DNA of 64,000 nt, taken from assembly GCF_002157225.2 (NCBI RefSeq), contig NZ_CP020038.1:4742501-4806500 (forward strand). Reading direction: 5' to 3'. Source of the DNA: Agarilytica rhodophyticola. GTDB lineage: Bacteria > Pseudomonadota > Gammaproteobacteria > Pseudomonadales > Cellvibrionaceae. Position 1 is the stretch's first letter. Every line of letters starts with the position of its first letter. Below the pieces are notes generated by a model. That model was not told the origin of the DNA. It saw only the letters and a program-made list of their open reading frames with translations, and made no database searches. Both the position numbers and the translations under genes were made by a program. This document shows, piece by piece, positions 14,853 to 24,891 of this stretch.

Positions 14853-17800
14853 CTATATTTCCCCTTCTTCCCACTTAACTTTTTTATTTGCATCGAGTTT
14901 GTTTGTATCTGCTGTTGAATCACTACTTGGTGTGCTAGTTGTACGTAATTTTTTTGCTAAGAAATGAGAGGCCGATAGAATATTCGGATAAGTCCATGCA
15001 AGATCCGCATTCACCTGACAATCAAAGGCATTTTCTAGGTCATGACTTAACGATACCGCATCAACAGAATCCAAACCGTAGGCAATAAAATCCTGAGTCA
15101 CATCAATTTCATCAGATGCAAGGTTGGCTCGCTTAGCAATCCATTGACACATCCACCGCTCAATATCTTGTTGTAGCAAACTCGGCGTTTGCCCATCCAT
15201 TTGTTTATTATGATTTAGCACCCACTCAGAAGAAGGGGATGCAATATCACTATTACTGTCATTTCCGTCACCACTCTTAAGGTAATGATCAAGCTCGTGG
15301 TCTTCGCCTGCTAGTGTTTGCTCAATATCACCAATATCATTTTCGTAAGCAAGAATATTTACTAATACATCATTACCAGACATTTTTGCAGACTGCGATA
15401 AGTAGGCTTGAGCACTTTGTAATATCTGATGGTATTGTCTATCAAGCCATTCAAGGGTTAAATTATTATCACTAGAAAGTACCGATTTTAATGTAGCCAA
15501 TACAGCTAAGCGTCCGCTGCGCTCATGTAGCCAACGTTCGCCGTCAAGTTGTTTTTCAAATGCGTGGCTATCATTTACCTTCGTCGCCAGTAGCTCAAGA
15601 TCATGACGTAACACATCGCACACATTTGCATTATCAGAATATTCTTTAATAAAGTTAACAAATACATCCGCTTGTTTGTGTACTCGTGCACCGACAAACA
15701 TACTTAATGTTTCTGATGGGCCTTCGAATATTCGTAAAATTCTAGCGTCGCGTAGTAATTGTGGTGCAATATTATTTTCAACATAACCCCGGCCTCCTAA
15801 GAGTTGTACTAGATGGTCGACCGTTTGCCAAAAATATTCGGGGCCGCTAATTTTGCAAGCGGCATAAAGTTCAATCGGTACCTCAATGCCACGATCAAGA
15901 CAACTGGCAATATGATTAACTAAGGACTCAACAGCGATAATTGCATGTTGGATATCATTAAGTCGCTCAATGGTTACCGGGTTATCCAGTAGGCGTCCAG
16001 TGCTGATTTGCCGACGCCTAGCATAACGTGCCATTAATTGCGCACAGCGTTTCATGCCACCAATACTCGCACTTGTTATTACCAGACGGCCAAATTTCAT
16101 CGCATCTTGCGCAACAACCATGCCCTGACCTATATTGCCAAGCACCGCATCAGCATTAAGCCGTACGTTGTTAAATATAACTTTACATTGGGATGTTCCA
16201 CGCAACCCCATAGTTAGAGCCTCTGCTCCCAACTGCAAGCCTTCAAGCCCCTGCTCTACCATAAAAGCTGTAATGCCTAGACTATTGCCTTGTTCGTCAT
16301 AGGTTTTAGCAAAGACGTGAATCACACTTGCCCACGCTGCTGTGCCACTCCAGATTTTACAGCCATTCAAACAAAAATTACCCTCACTATCGCGAACTGC
16401 GGTGGTAGTCATCGCTAGTGGATTGGAACCAGCGCCAGGCTCAGTTATAGCAAATGCTGCAAGGTTGCGACCACTAGCTATGTTTTTCAACCATAACTGT
16501 CGCATCCTCTCATTAGCGAAACCTTGTATTGGACGCAGTCCTAATACATTACCTAGTCCAACAAATAGCGCCAACGATGCATCGATCGCACCAAGCTGCT
16601 GATAAAGCTTCATGGCTTGTTTATGGTTAAAACCAAGACCGCCATCACTTTGAGGAATTTGAACTCCCATAAGCCCCTTATTCCCCATATCCAAAACAAT
16701 ATGAGGAGGGATACAACGGCGTTCATCTATTAATTTTGAGTTAATGCGTTTTTCAGCATATTCTCTTAACCAATTAAGTATATTGTGCAGTTTTGCATCA
16801 TCTTCACTATTCTGTTGGCGAAGACCTGCGTCAACAATGTTTTGATTTATTGGGTGTCGGTTTACTGGGTTTTGTTTTCCTTCATCTATGGCACTCCAGT
16901 GATATACGGTTTTGAGTTGACCTGCAAGATAAGCTTTTTTCATAGCCACACGCTGTATTTTGCCGCTGGTAGTACGCAATAATGATGCGGGTTTTATCAG
17001 TATCAATGCATGTAATTGTAATTGGTGGGATTCAGCAAGTGCGCCTCGTACCGCAGCCACAACCTTGTCGGATTCTTCTTGTGTTATCCGTCCACGGTTC
17101 ACCTCATGAACTACAACTAATCGTTCACTGCCTTCGACCTCAACAGAAAAAGCAGCGCCATCGCCACGACTAAATGCAAGATGGCATTCACTTACAGAAG
17201 CCTCAATATCCTGTGGATAATAGTTCTGTCCGCGAATAATAATTAATTCTTTAAGACGGCCAGTTACTACCAATTCATCATTGGTAATAAAGCCCAAATC
17301 TCCAGTACGCAAATAGGTTTTATCGTTACCTATCACACTCGCTTTGAAGACTTTTTCACTGAGTTCTTGTTGGCCCCAGTACCCCTTGGCAACACTAGGC
17401 CCACTAACCCAAATTTCTCCTACTTGGCCGGACGCCATCTCTAATTGAGTGTCAGGGTGCACAATTTTCACATCGTAATCATGGTGAACTCTACCAGAAC
17501 TGGTAAGCTCCGTTGCCGAGTCAAAAGATGAAGTATCAGGTGATGGACACGTTTTGTAAACTTCACTTGCTACCTTGCTACTTACCATAAGCGTTGTTTC
17601 TGCCATACCATAGCAAGGAGTCAACGCCTTGGCATTAAAGCCATAAGGCGCAAAAACTTCAGAAAACTTTTTTAAGGTTGTGGTGTTAATCGGCTCCGCA
17701 CCATTAAATGCTAAGCGCCACGAACTTAAATCTAATTGCTGTTTTTCTTCCTCAGAAATACGTTTTATACAATGATCATAAATAAAATTGGGGCCGCCAG

Positions 17801-18626
17801 AGGCCGTTATACCTAGTTGGCTAATGGCTTTTAACCAACGTCCAGGTTTTTGTAAAATATCTAACGGCGACATCATATACATATTCATACCTAGATAAAA
17901 TGGTTCAAGTACTGAACCAATCAACCCCATATCGTGGTATATCGGCAGCCAACTCACGCAAACATCTTCTTTGCTTAACTGAAAGCCATCGGTAATCACT
18001 TGCAAATTATTGAGTATATTAGCATGGCTAACCATCACACCTTTTGGTGTACCTGTCGAACCCGAACTATATTGCAAAAAAGCAATACTCTCGGATTCGC
18101 TGTCAGGCCATTGCCACAATGTTGAATCACCACATTCAATATTATCGGTCTCCCATATTGGGATACTCGTGTCGGTTAATTTTTCTTGCTGCCAACTGAC
18201 AATATTTTTACTAGAGCTTTGGGTAGTTAAAATAAGCGCCGGCTCAGCATTTTTAAATACCGAATCAAATCGTCCCCAACGACGACGATTGCCCGGTGGA
18301 TAGGAAGGTACAGCGATAACCCCAGCATAAATACAGGCAAAAAACGCGATGATATAGTCCAGGCTATGTGGATATAGTAACAACACACGTTCACCCTGAG
18401 AACACTGCTGTTGAATTCTTGCCGCTAGCGCTTTTGCTTTTGCCAATAAATCTGTATGAGTTAAGCGGCGATATTGCTCATCATTTGCGAGAGAAATATC
18501 TTTGCCCAAGGCTAAAAAATCTTCGCCATGCAGATAAGTATATGCTGGCACTTTTTCTTGTTCACCTAGAATTTCTCTTTTTTTCTCTAACCAATGAACG
18601 AGTGATGATTGGCCAGTTTTAAGCAT
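14853..18626 (-). CDS. Loading protein: fatty acyl-AMP ligase - acyl-CoA dehydrogenase - ACP
   Basis: 1257 residues, three domains. Residues 1-590 are a FAAL/adenylate-forming enzyme (SSGSTGTPKG near 190, RTGDLG near 435) that would activate a fatty acid as the acyl-AMP. Residues ~625-985 are an acyl-CoA dehydrogenase with FAITEPGAGSN and, near 966, RIFEGPSE holding the expected catalytic Glu. Residues ~1150-1225 are an acyl carrier protein with GLDSVDAV (Ser1187 for phosphopantetheine). The order suggests loading, desaturation on the carrier, and transfer to the first condensation domain. The ATG at 18626 is preferred over the TTG at 18638 because GGAG lies eight bases before it. It is the last gene of the operon although it should act first. 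Double-bond position is not predictable. Confidence 0.9.
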   Translation of the reverse strand: MLKTGQSSLVHWLEKKREILGEQEKVPAYTYLHGEDFLALGKDISLANDEQYRRLTHTDLLAKAKALAARIQQQCSQGERVLLLYPHSLDYIIAFFACIYAGVIAVPSYPPGNRRRWGRFDSVFKNAEPALILTTQSSSKNIVSWQQEKLTDTSIPIWETDNIECGDSTLWQWPDSESESIAFLQYSSGSTGTPKGVMVSHANILNNLQVITDGFQLSKEDVCVSWLPIYHDMGLIGSVLEPFYLGMNMYMMSPLDILQKPGRWLKAISQLGITASGGPNFIYDHCIKRISEEEKQQLDLSSWRLAFNGAEPINTTTLKKFSEVFAPYGFNAKALTPCYGMAETTLMVSSKVASEVYKTCPSPDTSSFDSATELTSSGRVHHDYDVKIVHPDTQLEMASGQVGEIWVSGPSVAKGYWGQQELSEKVFKASVIGNDKTYLRTGDLGFITNDELVVTGRLKELIIIRGQNYYPQDIEASVSECHLAFSRGDGAAFSVEVEGSERLVVVHEVNRGRITQEESDKVVAAVRGALAESHQLQLHALILIKPASLLRTTSGKIQRVAMKKAYLAGQLKTVYHWSAIDEGKQNPVNRHPINQNIVDAGLRQQNSEDDAKLHNILNWLREYAEKRINSKLIDERRCIPPHIVLDMGNKGLMGVQIPQSDGGLGFNHKQAMKLYQQLGAIDASLALFVGLGNVLGLRPIQGFANERMRQLWLKNIASGRNLAAFAITEPGAGSNPLAMTTTAVRDSEGNFCLNGCKIWSGTAAWASVIHVFAKTYDEQGNSLGITAFMVEQGLEGLQLGAEALTMGLRGTSQCKVIFNNVRLNADAVLGNIGQGMVVAQDAMKFGRLVITSASIGGMKRCAQLMARYARRRQISTGRLLDNPVTIERLNDIQHAIIAVESLVNHIASCLDRGIEVPIELYAACKISGPEYFWQTVDHLVQLLGGRGYVENNIAPQLLRDARILRIFEGPSETLSMFVGARVHKQADVFVNFIKEYSDNANVCDVLRHDLELLATKVNDSHAFEKQLDGERWLHERSGRLAVLATLKSVLSSDNNLTLEWLDRQYHQILQSAQAYLSQSAKMSGNDVLVNILAYENDIGDIEQTLAGEDHELDHYLKSGDGNDSNSDIASPSSEWVLNHNKQMDGQTPSLLQQDIERWMCQWIAKRANLASDEIDVTQDFIAYGLDSVDAVSLSHDLENAFDCQVNADLAWTYPNILSASHFLAKKLRTTSTPSSDSTADTNKLDANKKVKWEEGEI

Positions 18627-18825
18627 TGCTAACTCCAAATATAGATTTAAATTAAAGCTCTTTTCTTCATCGCAGATAGAATTGCATATACATTTTGAAG
18701 AAAAAAAGAGAGATATGGGTCAAAAAATTCGATTTAAGTAAGAAACCAGTTAAACCATTAAACATTAACAGACTTACAATAATATAAATGGCTGAATGGC
18801 TGAATGGCTGTTGCACTGTGAACAT

Positions 18826-20538
18826 CTAAAAATTCAGTGCGGCATCCTGCGATATAGTAGCCTGTGCTTGGTTGCCCGATACGCTATTATTTTTTGTAAT
18901 TTCACTCATAACCCCCGCATCAAAACGAAAGATCCTATCAGCACAGTCAAAATACTTATCATCATGAGTAATAGCAATTATGGTTTTACCCATTTTTTTC
19001 ATTTCTGGTAACAGCTCATGATAAAAGAACTGGCGAAATCTTGGATCTTGATCGGCAGCCCACTCATCGAGCAACACCAATGGAGAAGGCGACAAATAAA
19101 CATTTAACAAAGCTAAACGCTTACGCTGGCCAACAGATAAATCGGTGGTAGATAGGACACCGTTTTTTATAGTAACTTTTTCATGTAATTCCAAGCGTCT
19201 TAGATAATGGTGAGCCAGCTCATCTTTTTTAGTATTTGAGACACTATTTCCTTCTGGCACAAAGGTATGGTCAAATAAATAGAAGTTCGAGAGAACACTA
19301 ACAAAATGGCTGCGATACCAAGGCAGTTCTTCTTTTCCGATGAGTTTATCATTGAGTAATATTTCACCCTGCGAGCAATGATAAAGACCCAGTAGCAGTT
19401 TAGCAAAAGTAGATTTACCGCTACCATTACCCCCTATTATAAATAAGGTTTCACCTGAGTTAATCGTTAGATCTAGAGGCTTTAAGGCAAAGCGATAATC
19501 ATCTTTTACATTATCAGAGGGATACGTATAAGCAATTTTCTTTAGCTCCAGTGTTGTAAAAGATGTTATATCATCTGTTGCCACTAAACTAGAATCATTG
19601 GTGGTATAAGCCTGATTAAATTCAGCCAAGTTAAGCTGTTCAATTTTATTAAGCGAGACGCTGCCTGCGATAATTGTCGGAACCATATCAATCAAAATAG
19701 TGATAGGTGTACGCAAGAACATGATGGCCAGTACAAAGCCTGTAATCACTTCCAACGGTGCTTGGAATACTTCAACCCCTAAAAATACTATCACTCCCAT
19801 CAAACTAAAGATCAAAGCAACCGTCCAATTGAGCTTAAACGCCCAGAGAATGTCTGCACGACGCTTGGTTTTGCGGTAGTCTTGCGCTGCTGGCCGCAAC
19901 AATTTTTCATACACATAATGGCGTCTAGCGCTGTCTATTTTTAATTCGTTACACCCGTGAATAACCGCTTCATATTGTTTAAACATAGTATCTTCAAGTT
20001 CACGAGAACGTTTAAAGAACAATACCATTTTGCGAGTAAAAATGCGGTCTACCACCAGCCCTAGTACCGTTGTAGCGAGAGTTAAGAGTAAAAATGGAAG
20101 TGACAGGTAAGCAAGATATCCAATACAACCTAGTAGTAATAATGTATTGTAAAGGGCCAAAGGCAAACGGCTAAATGCTACACCAATATCATTAATATCT
20201 TTAGTCAATACTGCATATAATCGATGCGCTCCCGCTCGCTCTTGATCTTCTATTTCGGAAGCCAAAACACGATTTACCATCGCCATGCGCAAGCGATAAA
20301 TTATGCGTTGTCCAATACTAGAAAGTAACATTTGAGTTACAAGCCCAGAGGCTAATAGACCAACAAGTAAAAAGATAAAACGCCAACCATAGGCCGAAAA
20401 ATCTGCGCGATATTGCTCAATCATCTGGTTGATCAGGGCAATCAAGCTAATACCCATAAAAGCGCTTAAGCCACCAATTACGATTGCCAATAACAATAGA
20501 CGTGTGGAATTTTCAAATAATACTCGAAATAGTTTCAC
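18826..20538 (-). CDS. Cyclic-peptide/siderophore-type ABC exporter (PvdE/SyrD family)
   Basis: A 570-residue half transporter: six membrane helices in residues 1-310, then an ATPase domain with Walker A GGNGSGKST (near 370), signature LSVGQRKRL (near 465), Walker B VLLDEWAAD (near 485) and the H-loop ITHDD. The Walker B and signature variants match exporters of lipopeptides and pyoverdine precursors, which move the acyl-peptide to the periplasm. It starts with GTG and overlaps the preceding NRPS stop by four bases (GTGA), so translation is coupled. A ~200-bp gap with a threefold 8-bp repeat (near 18788) separates it from the loading gene. Confidence 0.9.
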   Translation of the reverse strand: MKLFRVLFENSTRLLLLAIVIGGLSAFMGISLIALINQMIEQYRADFSAYGWRFIFLLVGLLASGLVTQMLLSSIGQRIIYRLRMAMVNRVLASEIEDQERAGAHRLYAVLTKDINDIGVAFSRLPLALYNTLLLLGCIGYLAYLSLPFLLLTLATTVLGLVVDRIFTRKMVLFFKRSRELEDTMFKQYEAVIHGCNELKIDSARRHYVYEKLLRPAAQDYRKTKRRADILWAFKLNWTVALIFSLMGVIVFLGVEVFQAPLEVITGFVLAIMFLRTPITILIDMVPTIIAGSVSLNKIEQLNLAEFNQAYTTNDSSLVATDDITSFTTLELKKIAYTYPSDNVKDDYRFALKPLDLTINSGETLFIIGGNGSGKSTFAKLLLGLYHCSQGEILLNDKLIGKEELPWYRSHFVSVLSNFYLFDHTFVPEGNSVSNTKKDELAHHYLRRLELHEKVTIKNGVLSTTDLSVGQRKRLALLNVYLSPSPLVLLDEWAADQDPRFRQFFYHELLPEMKKMGKTIIAITHDDKYFDCADRIFRFDAGVMSEITKNNSVSGNQAQATISQDAALNF

Positions 20539-23500
20539 TGCACAGATTCCTGGGTAGCTAGCGCTAGATTATCAGTACTAAGATGTTTATTGTGCTCGAA
20601 CTTCTTTAAAATTGTGTCTTGTATTGACTGAAGCAGCTCTGTACTTTTTAGTATGGAAAAATGGCTTTCCCCAGAGCGGTGTAATGTTAGATCTTTAGCA
20701 GTATAGAGTTGCCAATCTTTTTCTATCTGTGGTCGACCCGCCAATTTTTGCTCTGTCATCCACACGGTTAATTCACTCTCCACACAAGGTACTTTATTAT
20801 TTTTCACTAAACGACTGGCCTGTTTGTCTGCCATAAATTTTACTTTTAACTGTGCATGATTATATTCGCGCCCTAAATAGCCTTGGCGAAGACCGTATTC
20901 GATCAGTTGATCGATGCCCTGTTCATAGTCCAGAGGTGCTAATAACTCTTGGATATGATCAATCAGTACTGAAGAAATATTGATACCTTCATTGTTAATA
21001 TAATTGAGAAAATCTCTAAATAATTCGTCTACATCGTCATCTGTGTCACGGCTTCGCAGTTCGTAAAATTTCGGATCATAGTCAACGACACCTACCCACG
21101 TGACTTGCTCGTTGCCATCCTGTTTCTCTAGATACTCAGCCACCGCTAACGCAATATGACCACCCAGGCACCACCCCATTAAATAATAAGGCCCTTGCGG
21201 CGATACACGTTTTATTTGGCGGGCATAATCTGCGACTAAGGATTCCATCGAACGAGGAATTTTTTCACCCGATAATAAATCTTGAGCTTGGATACCCATA
21301 ACTTCTATCACCGGGCTTAGTTTTCGTGCCATATCACGATAACAATTTACATGACCGCCTGCCGGGTGGAAACAAAACACTCGAGGTACATTTTTATTAG
21401 CAGTATTAAGCGCAATTACCTGGGCATATCCCTGCCCTTCCTCACTAGCCTTAGCAGACAAAAGCAGTGCAAAAGTACGAATAGTTTGGCGTTGAAAAAT
21501 ACTGGTGACAGGAAGTGCTTGATTGAAGGCAACACGAATGTCTCCCATGGCTTTAATCGCTGCCATGGAGTCCCCCCCTATTTCAAAAAAGTTGTCGTCA
21601 ATACCAATACGATCCCGTTGCAAGGCTGCACACCATAAGCTAACCAGGCGCTGTTCTATTGGGTTTGTCGGCGCTTCATAAGAAGAAAAAGTCTGAGCGT
21701 CTACTTCAGGTAACGCATGTTTGTCCACTTTGCCGTTAGTGTTAAGAGGAATGCTATCAAGACGATGAAAGGCTTTGGGTATCATGTAATCAGGAAGTTG
21801 ACTTTGCAAATGGCGTTTGAGCGCTTCTTCTATTTGTTTCTCAGCTGCGCCACTATTGATGGTTTCTTTATTTTTATCGTCATCGTCTTCAAGCAACCAG
21901 TAAGCGGCGAGAAAAGGATTTTCAACTTCTGCTCGCAAAGTAACAATGGCTTTACGGACTTTAGGGTGTTGTTGCAGACAGTGTTCAATTTCACGAATTT
22001 CAATACGATGCCCATGTAATTTAATTTGGCCATCGTTACGGCTTAAGTATTCCAGATTACCATCTTCTCGCAAGCGAACACGATCACCACTGTTGTATAT
22101 GCGGCTACCGTCATTGGCAAAAGGGTTGGGAATAAATGCAGCAGCAGTAAGTTTTGGCTGTTTAAGATAAGCTCTCGCCAGTTGTATACCGCTAATATAT
22201 AAAATACCTACCGCCCCACTAGGAACTAGTGACAAGCTATCATCTAATATATAATAGCCTGTGTTATCATGGGGTTTGCCAATAGGCAACACGGAGGGAA
22301 ACTTTTCACCAGATGGCGTAGCAGAAGATAAAACGGAGTATAGCCCGGTATAAATAGTCGCTTCAGTTGGGCCATATTCATTAAACAACCTTATTCCTTT
22401 CACACCTTCTCCACGTCTCTCTGCGTCTATACTTTTTACATCATTCGTACTCTTTGCGCCTTTGGTATCTATCATGCCTATGGCCAAAAGCTGCTCTGCT
22501 AATGCTCCTGGAAGGGCTTCACCACCACTTAGAAAAGTCATCGTACTTGCGTGCTTAGGCCATTTAGTTTGGTTATGTATTAATAGATTCCACGTTGCAG
22601 GTGTCGCTTGAAAAACACTAATATTATGCTGTCCAATCATTTCGATAAGTGCTTCGGGATCACGCCGCTGTTCTTCGTTAGCAATAACCACAGAAGCTCC
22701 GTTCACCAAAGGCAATAATATTTCTAGTGCGGCAATATCAAAGGCAATGGTCGTAATCGCCAACCAATTATCTACAGGTGTAAGACTAAGCTTACGTTGA
22801 TAGGCCCTTAGGAAGTTCACCAAAGCTTGCTGGCTTATTTGTACACCTTTAGGTTTTCCAGTAGAACCTGAGGTAAAAATAGTATAAGCAAGCTGCTCTG
22901 GATGATAAGGCACCTCAGGATTTTCTTTTCGCGTGTCTGTCACTTTATCCAGTAGAACCAACTGTTCAAGTATGGTTTCTATCTGATAGTAAGGGGCACT
23001 ATCAGCCACCCTTTTATCCTGTGCTTTGTCTCGCGACCCTAAAATACAAAGTGCCTGACATTGTTTGATCATAAATGCTCGGCGTTCTGAGGGGTGAGTC
23101 GGATCGAGAGGTAAATAAGCACAGCCCGCTTTAAATGCCGCTAGCATAGCAATCACTAATTCACGCTTGCGCTCGATGGACAAAGCAACAATCGGTTCTA
23201 CTTGTTGTGGCCGTTCTGATTTAAGAGCAATAAAAAAATGAGCCAAACAGTTCGCTTGTCGATTAAGATCAGCATAAGTCATGCTGCCAGCAGAATCCTC
23301 TAGCGCAATCGCTGAAGGTTGCATGTATGCCTGCTGCTCAAACTGTGAGATAACCGTTTCCCCGGCCAAAGGATAAGCAGTTTGATTAATGTTATAGACT
23401 TGACGTTGAAAGTCGGATTTATCGAGATAACTCAGACGATGAATTAGTTGTTCAGGCGTTGCCAATACCTGAGATAGTAGCGCTAAATAACTGCGCAAGA

Positions 23501-24890
23501 GTGCCGCTATGGTAGCGCTGGAAAAAATGTCGGCATTATATTCAAGATGGCCGACAAAACCATCTTCATGATCAAGTATAGACAGCGTAAGGTCAAACTT
23601 AGCATTAGTATTTGGTAGCGCTTCTGTGGAGATATGTAAATCGCCAAGTGACAAAGACTCTCCTTTTAAAGCATTGGCTTGCTTATAGTCGAACATTACC
23701 TGAAACAAAGGACTGCGGCTTAAATCTCGCTCAGGGCTTATGCTATCGACTAAATATTCGAAGGGAAAATCTTGATAATCCTGTGCAGCTAAGAAACGCT
23801 GATGGCACTGTTGTATCGCTTGCTGGTAATTCATTTGAGATGTAAGCAGCAAACGCATGACCTGAGTATTGACAAAAAAACCTATGGTATCTTCAATCTC
23901 AAGTCGTTGACGATTCGCTACCGGCACTCCCACGCGAATATCATTCTGCCCGGCAAAGCGAGACAATAACACCTGATAAAGACTCAATAACACAATAAAC
24001 GGTGTCGTGTGTTGCTTCTTAGCTAAGTCACGTACACCTTGGCTGTCCTCACGACTCAGCGTAAACGGATGCTGAGCACCAACAAACCGTCTTGTTGCTG
24101 GGCGAGGATAATCACAAGGCAGGGATAACACTACGTCACAATCATCCAATTGCTGCCGCCAAAACATTTCCTGTTTTTGTAAAGTTTCTCCTTGAAGATA
24201 GGAGCGCTGCCAGTGAGCATAATCGCCATATTGAATTTTTATTGCTGGTAATTGGGGTAAACCACCAGCGCTAAAGTCCTGGTACAGTTGCGTAAATTCA
24301 CGCAAGAAAATAGTATTTGACCAAGCATCAGAGATGATATGATGAATCGCCAACACAAGATAGAATTCTTGGTCATACCAAGTGATTAAATCAGCTCGTA
24401 ATAACGGCGGCTGGCTCAAATTGAAAGGTCGCTCGCTTAACATATTAATAAAATCGTGCAATACCTTTTTATCATGCTCGTCGCGAAGGTCATGGGTGTT
24501 CACCACAAAAGCAGCATCCTCATGTATTACTTGCACGGTTTCACCATCGCGCTGAGAAAAGCTCGTCCGAAATACTTCATGCCGATCCGTCAAGCTTTTA
24601 AAACTACGCGTAAGTGCCGTCACATCCAAATTTCCACTCAGTTTAAATAAACGTGGAATAACATAGTTTTGGCGATTAGCTTCCAACTGATCGAGCACCC
24701 ATAGGCGCTGTTGGGAAAAAGACATAGGTGCCCATTGCAGATTTGGACGCTTAGCAATAACGGTGTGTGAGGCGGCTGTTTGGCAAACAGTTGTATTAGT
24801 GACTACAGTATTGGAAGACTCGTCAAAACCCTCCTCTGCGAGTAATAGTGCGAGTAAATCATCTTCCTCAAAAGCGTTATCGATCGTCAT
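20535..24890 (-). CDS. NRPS, final module C-A-T-TE (module 8)
   Basis: 1451 residues. C domain ~55-480 with an intact HHIISDAW (near 184); A domain ~510-1065 with SGSTGKPKG (676), NEYGPTE (838) and NGKVDKHAL (1058); T domain with GGDSM (near 1109); thioesterase ~1150-1430. The pocket code read by eye is DILQLGEIYK, close to glycine codes in the first six positions but with Glu322 and Tyr331, so the residue is unassigned. The TE nucleophile motif is GWCLGG with Cys1241 where most TEs have Ser; VVDYDP (near 1268) and GESHFSIL (near 1410) supply Asp and His. A ~25-residue Lys/Glu-rich insert precedes NEYGPTE. It releases, and possibly cyclises, the peptide. The ATG starts one base after the previous stop. 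Confidence 0.93.
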   Translation of the reverse strand: MTIDNAFEEDDLLALLLAEEGFDESSNTVVTNTTVCQTAASHTVIAKRPNLQWAPMSFSQQRLWVLDQLEANRQNYVIPRLFKLSGNLDVTALTRSFKSLTDRHEVFRTSFSQRDGETVQVIHEDAAFVVNTHDLRDEHDKKVLHDFINMLSERPFNLSQPPLLRADLITWYDQEFYLVLAIHHIISDAWSNTIFLREFTQLYQDFSAGGLPQLPAIKIQYGDYAHWQRSYLQGETLQKQEMFWRQQLDDCDVVLSLPCDYPRPATRRFVGAQHPFTLSREDSQGVRDLAKKQHTTPFIVLLSLYQVLLSRFAGQNDIRVGVPVANRQRLEIEDTIGFFVNTQVMRLLLTSQMNYQQAIQQCHQRFLAAQDYQDFPFEYLVDSISPERDLSRSPLFQVMFDYKQANALKGESLSLGDLHISTEALPNTNAKFDLTLSILDHEDGFVGHLEYNADIFSSATIAALLRSYLALLSQVLATPEQLIHRLSYLDKSDFQRQVYNINQTAYPLAGETVISQFEQQAYMQPSAIALEDSAGSMTYADLNRQANCLAHFFIALKSERPQQVEPIVALSIERKRELVIAMLAAFKAGCAYLPLDPTHPSERRAFMIKQCQALCILGSRDKAQDKRVADSAPYYQIETILEQLVLLDKVTDTRKENPEVPYHPEQLAYTIFTSGSTGKPKGVQISQQALVNFLRAYQRKLSLTPVDNWLAITTIAFDIAALEILLPLVNGASVVIANEEQRRDPEALIEMIGQHNISVFQATPATWNLLIHNQTKWPKHASTMTFLSGGEALPGALAEQLLAIGMIDTKGAKSTNDVKSIDAERRGEGVKGIRLFNEYGPTEATIYTGLYSVLSSATPSGEKFPSVLPIGKPHDNTGYYILDDSLSLVPSGAVGILYISGIQLARAYLKQPKLTAAAFIPNPFANDGSRIYNSGDRVRLREDGNLEYLSRNDGQIKLHGHRIEIREIEHCLQQHPKVRKAIVTLRAEVENPFLAAYWLLEDDDDKNKETINSGAAEKQIEEALKRHLQSQLPDYMIPKAFHRLDSIPLNTNGKVDKHALPEVDAQTFSSYEAPTNPIEQRLVSLWCAALQRDRIGIDDNFFEIGGDSMAAIKAMGDIRVAFNQALPVTSIFQRQTIRTFALLLSAKASEEGQGYAQVIALNTANKNVPRVFCFHPAGGHVNCYRDMARKLSPVIEVMGIQAQDLLSGEKIPRSMESLVADYARQIKRVSPQGPYYLMGWCLGGHIALAVAEYLEKQDGNEQVTWVGVVDYDPKFYELRSRDTDDDVDELFRDFLNYINNEGINISSVLIDHIQELLAPLDYEQGIDQLIEYGLRQGYLGREYNHAQLKVKFMADKQASRLVKNNKVPCVESELTVWMTEQKLAGRPQIEKDWQLYTAKDLTLHRSGESHFSILKSTELLQSIQDTILKKFEHNKHLSTDNLALATQESVQ

Positions 24891-24891
24891 G

